A stretch of DNA of 64,000 nucleotides from Telopea speciosissima. Its lineage: Eukaryota > Streptophyta > Magnoliopsida > Proteales > Proteaceae. Both the position numbers and the translations under genes were made by a program. Location of the stretch: positions 744,001-808,000 of the forward strand of contig NC_057923.1 of the NCBI RefSeq assembly GCF_018873765.1. The letters are read 5' to 3'. The notes under the pieces were generated by a model. The model worked only from the letters and a program-made list of their open reading frames with translations, had not been told where the DNA came from and did no database searches. Of this stretch, positions 12,701-24,700 are shown piece after piece. Position 1 is the stretch's first letter; each line of letters opens with the position of its first letter.

Positions 12701-15700
12701 CATACCTACCAAGAAGTCACATGTGCCAAAGAAATGATTCATGTCTTCCTTGCATCTATGCTTGCGATGGTATAATCTGGGAGCAAGATTAACCCCCCAA
12801 ATTCGGCACAACTGAATCTATAAGAATGCTGCCACTATTTAGCTTCCACCTAAATAAGATTCAATTTCTTGGAAGTTGGAATATTATGATACAGTTCATT
12901 AGGACCTATCTTGTACCCAAACTCTTCTATGAATGAGCTTCCGAGCCAAATTTATATCCTGTGCTTGTTGACTATACGTCACTGTTCTGATTAATGATAA
13001 TGCTTTCATTGGTATTAAAACTGTCCTTGACCTGCAATTGTCTATCTTCTGTTGCCAGCTGTCATTGTCACAGAACGGTACTCTAGCTGCCATCTATCAT
13101 TTCAAAAACTGATGTTCCTGCTCTGGTATGCTAGCAGAGAAAATGAATTCTGTGACAACTTTCTTGGGAGACCAAGCATTCAAGGATCCCCTTTTATTTT
13201 TCATTATAAATTTAGTTGTGTAACCTTAGAAATCACATATAAAGTACTATTTGCCGAAGTATTTCCTTCATATTCCTTCTAATATAATCAGCCCATAAGC
13301 TCCCTCCTTTCAGCGCTCCCCAACAGAAAAAAGAAGGTATTTCATGCTGAAGCCTTTGCCATGTCTCCAAGGTGTAACATCAATCTACTTCCATTAAGGT
13401 CTACAGATCATGTGCCAACTTACCTAATAATGTTTCCCATAATTTCTCTGCATGATCCAACGATGAATTTAGTAGCTGCTATATCTTATTTGGAGTACCT
13501 GTACAAGCTAGAAATGCATTTTCTTCTTCCTCCTTTTATTCTTCTTATAGTGGTTGCTAAATATATTTGTATTGTTTCTTGGTTTCTATTTTGATCAAAC
13601 ACTCACTTTGTGATAAAAATTGCCTCTCTGGTGCCACACTGCTCATGTCTTTTTGAAATTGCAGATCAAGTGCTTCACTACTTAGCAGTACAGATTGTGT
13701 ATCCCCAAAGCAAAGAAGATGGCCAGAAGATATAGCTTGGCACCCACTTGGAAACAGCCTATTTTCTGCCTACAGTGCTGATGGTGGGGATTCTCAGATC
13801 TCAGTCCTGAATCTCAACACATCACAGGAAGTAAGAACTTATAATTTTAGTTGTTTTGTTGGAAATTTTTATGCAACTATTACTGATCAGAAAAATCTGT
13901 AAAAAAAGGTGTACCCAGTGCATGAGGCTCCCGCCACTGTGGGATCTGGGGAGGGTCATAATGTATGCAGCCTTACCCGTCTGTGCACAAAAAGATGCAT
14001 GGTAGATTTAGGTAAGTGAACATATTATTCTGTACGTCATTGAGGATGCCAAATGACTAACTGGGGCAACTAAGGGATGTTCTATGCCATAAACTTTAGT
14101 TCAGCCAGACTATGACCGACTTAAAGTTAATTACTAGTAATTGATTTTTGCAGAAAAATAGGATTAAGGCAAAAGGAAGCTTTGCCTTAAATAAGCTTAC
14201 AAACCACTTCAGGTTCTCCAGGCTGGACAAAACTGATACCAACGATGGCCAAATTCAAGTGCTACATGTCCCAACTAGTAGTGGCAGGTGACAATGAAAT
14301 TGCTGAAAAACTGAAGACAAAACTGAACCTCTAATGGAATATGAACTAATTAACTTGAATGAGAATGACCTAGAACAAGGGAAAGGTGCTTTGACAGAGT
14401 CGAAGAAACAGGGGTGGGGGGGGGGGAGGAGTCAAAGAAATGCTGTGAAAGCATTCAACATGAATCAAAAACATAACTTGTTTACAGTGTAAGTTTGTGC
14501 TAGCAGGAAAATGACATATTTAGACTCTTCGAGCGCTATTTCAAAGTGGTAGGGAACTGTCAAAATAGGTATCCAAGTGTTTAAAATGCCTGTAGTAGGA
14601 GAAATTTGTTATCAATCAGCAAATAATATATTTAATAAGGAGGAATGATACGCACACACACAATTGGTGAAATGGAGTGTTGTCATTGTTGGCAACGTAT
14701 TTGGTCATATTGGTGTTGTGGTAGTAGCTACTGGTGATTTGGCAGAGCTGGAATGGTCAAACGGGCTTCTACATAGTTTCGAGGGCAGTTTGGTCATTTG
14801 GCAGGATTACAGCGTCATCCGAGCATGGAGGCTGACTTTTGGCAGTATATTGGGTCCCTAAGCAGTGTTTGGCAAAGGCCCGAAGCAGCAGGTTAAGGCC
14901 TCGTACATCAAAAGTTGCGATTTCACAGGATCGCACAGTGGGGTCCACTTTGATGCTATTTTTGGAAGTTTTAATAGCAGAACTGGGCGAAGAACTCTTC
15001 ACAAGAATTGCAGTACGTCAAGTCGTGGTTTCAACACAATTTGAATCATGTCATTACGAGTTTGGACGAAGCAGTTACATTGATTTCCGTGGAAGTATGC
15101 AAAAAAAAATAAAAATGGGGGGGCTTTGTGAATAGTTGGAGCTCCTTAGTGAGTATTCTGTTGTTTTTCCCAGCAAAACATTGTGTAATCATGTTTCTGA
15201 GGTTACAGAGGTTATTTTCCAATTTGTATGGGTCGATTTGGATATAAATTGAGTGTTTTATGAGAGCAAGATTCCGTTTTGTGAGCTCTGGTTGGCTGGG
15301 AGGACTGGGTTTCAGTGTTAAGCATATACCATATCAGTGATGAACGGCCAAATGAGGAGATTCCATTCTAAGTGCTTCTGTGAAGGCGTGCTTAAGATCA
15401 CAAATTGTGGCGGACGAGACGCTCGTGCTCATGATCTCATTGATCGAGTGCAGCAGCCCAGTGCACCTCACTTAATCAATGCTTTTTCGATTGTTGCATA
15501 AAACCCCCTGTTCCCTTGTGAAAAAATTCTAGAACACCCCTTGATCAGGGTTTTGACCGCAAAACTTTAACTGGACTTATCTTCCTCGTTTTAAAGGATT
15601 TTTAGACGAATTTTTTTTTGAAGTTGCGTATTTTTTCGAGAGGAAGCCATTGGAAGCACCTTCAAAGGCTGAAAATGGAGGTAGAATGAGATATGAATGA

Positions 15701-18700
15701 AAAACCATTGAAGGTCTGTTTGGGAAGCTGTGGAGAACATTGGGATGCACAATTCGATTCTCTGAGATCCCCCTCTGCAGATTGATCTTTAGAATGCACA
15801 GGATTAGGTCTTCCTTATTCTACAAGTCCTGGTTTGTGATCTAGAGTTGCATATTTGTTGAAAAACCCAGTTCCGTTGGGGTATTCCTCCGTGGACGTAG
15901 GCACTCTTTGGGCATTACTTTTATTTTCAGCATATAGTTGAAATGATTGTTGTGCAGAGTGGTGGGACAATGTCTGGTACCCAGCCACATTGTAGTGTTT
16001 GGTGGACGTGTTTGTGTGTGATTGGTAATTACACGACTGCCCTGGCCAATCTTGAACGCAATTGAGAAAGCGTCGCCAGTGCAGTATCTGTTAGAGATTG
16101 GAAGAAAATTTTGAGATCCACTGATTCACCCCCCTCTTAGTGGCACCTGGGATTCACACACGCGACAAATTTGTTGCAGTAATCTGCTGTAAGAGCTGTA
16201 TGATGTAGTACTGTAATTGAATAATCAAAACAGTACCAAAATAGGACCTTTCCTTAGAGAACAAGAACTCAGATTAGGGAGGAATCACATAGCATGAAAT
16301 TGGATGGTGAGAATGATATTAAACTCTATTTGAGTTCAACAAACACTGGAAAGAACAGTTGCTGAAATTCTAAAATTGTTCCAATGGTTGGATCAGTAAA
16401 TACAGACCAATCCTAGTTGAATTAGGAGAAGGGTATAACAGTAATTTCACACAACAGAATAGAAATTAGAGAACAGAGCAATCGATTTTGATAACAGAGT
16501 ATAAATCTCAGCGAGAACAGATTAGTAAAAGTATCAAATCGATTCACTCAACAAACTGCAGAAATTTAAGAATCTGAAATAAATGGTAGAATTAGAATTT
16601 CAGTATAACTCCAGATCAGCAGGTGTGATCTGCCTGAAATTCTGGTTGAACCCCTCTATTGCAAAGATTAACAGATCCTCCAAGTTTGAAGGTATTCTAA
16701 TGGCTGGATTGCTCTACTCAGAATTCATGCAAAAAAACACTTGCATATGAAGCCAGAATCAGATTAGGAGGTGCAGAAACAAAAACCAGAAATTACTTAC
16801 TTGAATCAATGGAGAAGATGGAAGGAAGAACAAATAGAAATTAAACACCTGGGCTCCATACCGCAAGGTGGTTTGATTTGATCAAACACCAACCTACCTT
16901 GATGCATACATGGGGTTCCTTGATCAAACACAAGGGATCTTCAATGGAGAAGAAGAGCAGCAAAACAACAACTTTATTTATCAAATTCGTACAATGCTTG
17001 CCCACTTAAAACCTTACATAGAAAACTCAAAACTAGACTCAAAACACTGAAAAGGAAAGGCCTAACCCAATCCTTAACTAATAAGGTATCCTAAATTGAC
17101 TAGGAAAATGAAATAATAAAGGAAACATCCTCAAAACATGACTGGACATATAGATTTCTAATCCAGCCCAACTAAAACACTTAACAGCAATTACTTAAAC
17201 TTAAATTGAACAACATTGAACCAGTTCAATTCGACTAATCCAAAACAACTTAATAGTAAACTAAGTCCTAATAATAGCAATTAATACCCTTAGTTTAGGC
17301 CCATTAAAGTGACCTATTACTTTGAAAACCCATGGGATCAAAGGCCCAACATGTATAGAACCCAACCCAAGGCTTATTTCCATTAAAATAACCCTATTTA
17401 GGTTTTCTAACTGCATCACCATAGCTCAGTAAGATACTAAGACTTGTACATGTGCTTTAACTTCTGGGGAAGGGGTAAATGTGTTTTGTTTCGTCTACAA
17501 GGTGTATGTCATTGATGATCTGCTTGCATATCACAAATGCTCTATGCAAATACATGTCTTATGTTACCAAGTGATGGTTTTAGTGGATATTGCCTCTGAT
17601 TTTACTTTCTTGAATAAACAGAGAAAAAGAGTAAAGTTCTTAGAAGAGAAGCCTCATCTCAAAGGCATTATCAACAGTATAGTTTTCATGCCCTGGGTTG
17701 ATGTCTGTTTCACCACGGGTGGGAGTGATCATGCTGTAATACTGTGGAGTGAGAAAGATGGTGAACAATTATGGAAACCAAAGGTGTTGCACCGGAGTCT
17801 TCATTCTTCCGCTGTCATGGGAGTTGCTGGGATGCAGCAAAAGCAGATTGTATTGTCTATAGGTGCAGACAAAAGAATCATTGGATATGATTTGCTGAGT
17901 GGACGAGCTGATTTCAAGCACCAAATAGAAAGTAAATGCATGGGTGTGCTGCCAAATCCAACTGACTTCAACCTTTACATGGTGCAGACAGGGTGAGTAA
18001 TAACATTGAAAGTCATGGTGCATTAGTTCAATAAGTTTGAATTTTGTTCCTGAATATCTCCTTTACTATTCATTGTATGAATGCCCTTTTTCCTATTAGG
18101 CTATTACTTTCCCCTATGCTCAGGATTATACGTACATACCCTGAACACCTATTATATTGGACTGCCTAGGATTCCAGTTTCAAGGGTGAACTAATGATGC
18201 AGGGGAGTTTCTCACGTACTCCCGTAGGAAGAAAGGCAAACACCAGGCCACCTAGTGGCCACGATTTCTAAAAGGGGAGCCTTTTCTCCCTTTGGCGACA
18301 TGAGGCAAGTTCAGGCCATCGCATGGGCCTTTGAGCTAGTTAGCTCTTTCTTTAAGGGATGGAAGAAACTAAGGAAGAAGAAATTAGGTGCTCTTATGGG
18401 GTTGTGAACATAATTGTAAATTGTGACATTTGAAAGAAGGTATAAGAAACAAATCGACTGCCATTCAAAATTCAATTCCCAATTGATATGATGTCAACCA
18501 CCTTTTTATATAATGATCTGAGAAATAATAACCTTTACAGACTAACCAATGGCAGCGGGTAATGTTTTTTAGACAATTGTATGAAGAAATAGTAGAGGAA
18601 ACCCTAACCGCAGCAAGGAGAAACCGTGAGATTGTCTACAACAAATGAAAAAGAGTACGTGTGGGATTCCAAACCCAACTCAAAGCTGCTTGTATTCTGC

Positions 18701-21700
18701 TTGTCTCGCTCCTTCTATAAGCCTGCTATTATGCTATTGTGAAACACTACTCACCTAACTTAGTTAATAGCAGAGCTCTATCAGGGGGAGCTACAGAAAG
18801 AGATCAAACTTAAGGCCTTCTACTTGAATGTTTGCTTACTTGATTGCCTGCCTACTCTTATGGCTTCACCTACCTTTTTTATTTCCTACCTCTTCCTCAA
18901 GCTCTATCCCCCCTTTCCATCTTTCAAGAGCTATTTTAGTACTGGGCCTCCTCAAGTATGACTCAAATTAGAAAGCATATCTAGGTTTGAAATGTCTTAC
19001 CCAGGCTCGAAATAACTTGAACCAAAAATATTGCCCTTAACTCTTGAGAACTTGGAGAAGACAACAAAACAAACAACTTGTGCTGCCAAAGCAGGGCAAC
19101 TGCATGAATCCAAGGAACTCCTTAATGTGCATAAGTGGTCCTCATAGCTAGCCAAGCTCCTACATGGATCTAGATCCTCTTGAGTAAGAGCAAAGTTTTA
19201 AGTATCCTTCCGTATCCACCGATGCTAACCGATACGTATTGTATCTTTAAGGTACCAATACAATACCTAAAAAAGTTTGGTCTTAGTACATGTAAGAAAC
19301 CTCTTCCTTTATATATAATCAATTGAATGCAATTGTCTTGTTGTACTTTGTTCGGCTTTTTATTCATGGTGTATTTTACATATTACTTATTTAGGAAAAG
19401 TCTGGGCACACTGCCGGTGTACCGTAAGCTAGCGCCCTCTTTCTCTCTCTCTCTCTTCTCCCCTTTGAAATGACCCCTGCCCCTCATATGATACCTCATC
19501 CCGCACCCCATTGGTTCCGCCCGCTAGTTTATTGTACATTGGCGGTTTGCCTATCCCTCTCCCTACTTATTTATAGTGTTTTATGCATCAAAATTGTATT
19601 TTGCATATATCCTAAGCATTTCCATATGTTTCTTGACAATTTCCATATAAATCTAGCATATCTTGAGTCTCTCTGATAGGATATGGTATGATATGTCTCT
19701 TAAAATCACCCTTTCGATATGTTATCCGATACCAATACTTTAAACCTTGGGTAAGAATAATGGGTCTTGGAATAAAGACCATGCATAGCCTGTTTCAGGT
19801 CATATGATGATGAAACTATATTTGTTTACTTGGTCTGTAACCATGGAGCAGACAAGTTTTGGTTCTTGAATGCATATGCAATATCATAGTTGTGAGCACC
19901 AAACAAAACAAGATGATCTTATCAGTTTGAATAGCATATGTGTGCTTTTTGACTTGTTGGAACTGAATTGGGTTCAATTTATGAATTCCATTTTGAGGTC
20001 ATAAATCCATGGGTTTTAAAATTGTTATTATCCCCTTACGGGTGGATCTGAAATAGGAGAGGCCTTGTAATACCCTATCCTGTTCCTTGCTGATTTCAAA
20101 GTTCAAGATTTTGGTCGAAACCGTGAAGGATTTCAAGGCCCAAATGGCCAAATTTGATCCCAAAAACTTCTTGGAAACCCTATTTTAAGCCCTCTAAACA
20201 TAGTGGAACCTGAGTTCTGTGTGACCAGCAGATTCCTTTAAAGCTTAAAGGAAAGTTCTATAGGACCGTTGTCGGACCTGCTATGATGTACGGGGCGGAA
20301 TGTTGGGCAGTTAAGAAGTGCCATGTAGCGAAGCTATGTGTTGCAGAGATGAGGATGTTAAGATGGATGTGCGGCAAAACTAGGAAGGATAAAGTGAGGA
20401 ACGAACGTATTAGAGTAGATGTGGCAGTCGCCCCGAACAAAGACAAGCTCCGAGAATGTCGTGGTGGTTTGGCCATTTGCAACAGAGGCCTAAGGATGCC
20501 CCTAGTAAGGAGTGATCCGATTCCGATTGAAGGAGCTAAAAGAGCTAGGGGCAAGCCTAAAATGACCATAGGTGTGGTTGTGAAGAATGACATGCTTAGC
20601 CTTGGTCTTGTGCCAAGTATGACCTTAGATAGAGCCTACTGGAGGGCAAGAATCCACGTTGTTGACACCATGTAGCTGAGTTTTTCCTGATTTCCTGGGC
20701 CATCCTCTTTCCTATTACTTTCATTTTTCATTTTACATTTTACATCTCACTTTTCTTATCTTATTTCTTCATTTCTATTCTTCATTCCCAGGCTATCCTA
20801 TTTCCTCTTACTTTCATTTTTTAGTTTTCCTTACTTTGTTTTGAAAGCATAGTTCTAAAGCTTGCGAGATCTCGGTTTTCTGGGAGGTCGAGACGAGTCA
20901 TAATATGAGTTTTAAAAGTGCAATTTCTCGGTCGAGATCTTGGGCCGACCTAGATCTCGACCCATGTTATCCTTTAAAAGTGTCGTAACTCGACAAAACT
21001 CGAGATTTCTTGATCGAGTTCTGTCCAGAAGCTCTTTTCTTCTCCTTTGAAGGTTGCGAGCTCATTTTACCTCCGGATTTCAATGTACAACCTGCCGGAG
21101 AGTTGATTCAGCTTCACAATTGAAGGATTCAGCTACAAAATTGCTAGAGAGTACAACAACACTTTGTCTTGTGAAGACTATGTGGCACTAGTGGGGACTG
21201 AATGCGTGATTCAAGAAAATTTTATGTGATGATAGTTGTAACATTGTTAAACAGTTTGATGTATCACTTTAACATTTCTAATGCTTATTTAAGTTGTTTT
21301 ACATACATTGAATGTTTTGCTTGCTTTCTATTACTCAATTATGTGTGAAGTAGGGTATTTTAGTACGTCGTCGCCTACCAACCTAGGTTCCGAAGTGAAA
21401 CTCCTATTTGGACTTTGTTTTTGCAAAATCTGATAGTGCCATTGTATTTAAATGACCTAAAATAGGTTGAGTACCAAGTTTCAGACCCAAACTAGGTCTA
21501 AAACCCATCGAAACTAGGTTTCAAGTTAAAAAAATGCACCAACTCGACCGAGATCTCTGTTTTTCCCAGGGTCGAGTTCCGAGTTTTAGTACCTTGTTTG
21601 AAAGGATCCATGTAGCCGACCCCATTTAGTTGGGATAAGGTTGAGTTGTTGTACATAGTGGAACCCTTAGATTTTAAAAAATCACACCCAAAATGGTAGT

Positions 21701-24700
21701 TTGACTTCGGACCCTAGTTTGGTAGTATACGTTGTTAGTTGATGTATACCTTCTCTAATATGTGTTCTATTCCACACAATTCCATTAAACAACTTAAATA
21801 TGCATTAGGAGTGAAAAACATAAAATTGTAAACCATTTCATAAATCATTCATCGTACATGGTTCATCATAAAGAGTCAAAGATATGAGATTAAAAGATAC
21901 AAGCAAGTCACCCCTATGCCCGTCCTAGAGTCCTAGTACCACATTGAGTTTCGGCTTTCCGGGCCAGATCAAAACCATTAGAATGTTGTTGTGGTTGCCG
22001 AAGCAAGTTATCCTTTGACTGTATCACAAAAGCTAGCGATGTCATAGTATAGCGGATTAAACGCTCAAAGTCCTCTACAACAACCCTATAAATGTGATCA
22101 TCAACATAACGGAGGTATCCTAACCTAGGGTGTAGATCTCTGAACCATGACGAACTCGATCGAGAGCCACTGCTAGTGAATGGTGATTGTGGAACCGACA
22201 CCAGCATATACGGTTGGAGGGCTGGAAATAAGAAGATGCTGTCCACAAATGATGACCCAGTGTGTGCTAATCCTTATACTCGGAGGTTAATGAGGAAGAA
22301 TAGCTATACTGGCCATAATCTACAAAGATGTTGACCACGATCGAAATTGGTGCTCTTTGTGGCATATGATGGTGCACGCCACTGCTTAGCGCACTACTCC
22401 TCTAGACTCAGGACTTCGAGAGTGATAGTCAAGCTCATAACATTGATGTCCATGGACTCCATGCTATCATCCTCCTCAAGTGGTGGTATGAATCGGCGGC
22501 ACGGGCTCTCGAGTAGCTTGCGCTTGTGGAGGCACATGCATCGTGTTTAGCATCTTGTGTGACATGATCGAACCAACTCTCGCCTGTGAAGTGGATTGGC
22601 TCTTGCTGGTGGTACCCCTCGTGTGAAGCAAGTCGGCTCTAGCTCTAGATGCCATTCTTTTGGTTGAAATTAATTACACGATTCGTATTACGAAACGACG
22701 TGAAGGTTATAATCGAACAAATCCTATAGCTCCCACGTGTTGAAGATTCGAATCGGACGATCCGGGCTCAAGCCGCCTGACAATATGATACAATGTAAGG
22801 AGGCGTATCGAAGAACCACTTTGCAGATTCCATTTCTTAGGTTGAGAATGAGTTTGCTTTCATTTGACAAAAATTAACAGATCTGACAATCTGTATCTCA
22901 CGCGTGTTCCAGAACGTGATCGGATAGTTGAAATTCGAGCCGCCGAGCTCGTTACATGTGGAAATGTCACGCCGCCGACCTGTGAAGTTTGAAATGTCAC
23001 GAAATAGCCCAGAAAATTAAAAACTGCCCCTTTCCTTTCCTATTTGGGCTGTCCAACTTTGGGAAGCCATGTCTTGCTCGTTTGGAAGCCAAATTGGTCT
23101 CTTCCCTCCCCCCCTCCCCCTTTCTTTCTCACAGAATTCTTAGAATTGAGAGGAGAACGTGATAGTGCAACTTGTGGGAGCAGAAAGGGTGGAGAGACCA
23201 GGTTTTTCTGCCAAAAAAACTTGCTTGATCGATAATGGAGACTACTTTGAAGATTGGAGCGCTTGCACACTGATTTTCTACACTTCGAGTAGTTGATCGA
23301 TCGTGGTATTATTCAGGGAGAGGTGATACAATATTCTTCAAGTCCTATTGTAATTTCTAGGGTTTAGTTGATTGTTGAAAAACCTAGAATGCTTATGTAA
23401 TTGGGGGGACTTGTAACTTGTTTCTTGTATTGATATTTGGAAGTCCATTTGAGTTGGGGCCTGTTTGGATCGGGGTTGTAGCCTTTAGATTGTGTTGTAG
23501 CATAGTTAGAAGTAGGTGCTGTAGCACCTGGACTATTGTAGCGGTTAAAACAGAGATGAGTATTGAGGAAATACGAAACTCTAATAGGGTATCACTCCAT
23601 AGACGTAGGCATCTTGGCCGAACCACATATATCTTGTGTACTGTGCATTCTTTCAATTGCTTGCATATTGAAGTGTGTGGATTGCAGAGTGGTGGTGTAC
23701 TATTTGGTAGATCTGGTCACATAGTGGTTGCGAGGTGAACGTGTATGTGTGTTGTGATTGATTGATAAACTCGGGATTGCTCCGGCCAATCAAGGTTTGA
23801 TTGAAGACATATTCGTCAGTGAGGGATTATCTGTGTGTGAAAAGTTTTTGAAGACACTGATTCACCCCCCCCTCTCAGTGGTACATGGGAATATCAAACT
23901 AGGAAATCCAAACCCTGACCAAACAGTAAAATTGATGGAAAAATTTTAAGGGTTCACAAAAAAAATGCTATAATGCTCCAATCCAATGATTGAACTATAA
24001 TAAAAAATCAGATTCAAAATATGACAGATTTAGTCGAGAAAATTCAGAGTAGAAGTAGTTGAATAGCACTCAGTTACATGAAAATTTATTGGAAAACTGG
24101 TTTTGAACAGAATTTGATTCAAGTCACAGTTAGGCAAATCACAGGTTAAGAGAAATAAGAATTCTGACTTGAAATTTGAAATAAAAGGAATAGAAGATCC
24201 AGTTCAGGAATCCACCTAAACTGAAGGGCTGGAATCCACCAGATTCTCTTGTGTATCCACAGCAGCACCCACTCTCTTGAATCCACAAGAGACTATGTCA
24301 AATCCTCTGACCAGCAGAGCAAAAAATCTTCTCATTCATAGAAATTGTGGTTTAGGCTTATGCCAGTAAACTTGTTTATGATATTGGATTGGACCGAATC
24401 CCAAGAATGAATAGAACTGACCTGGATAAATTCCTAGACTGATAATGAAAACAGAAAACATAAGCTGACTCTACTAATCTCTTCAATCAATGGCTGTATT
24501 TGTAGAGTCCTGCTCTATCTAGGACTTTGAGAAAACCAAAGACCCAATCAAAACAGATCTGGATTTATAGAATCCTAATCCAGCCTAACTAATAACATTT
24601 AGTTATTCACCCCCCTCTAAAAAAAACAGTTAGTAGCAATTAAATAAAGAAAATAATACCTAAACAGGACTCCACAATTGAACAGGTCATCAGTTTCCTG

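Noticed and set aside
20283..20675. A 130-residue host protein
   Set aside because: The sequence is the C-terminal end of an RTE polymerase with internal frame slips.
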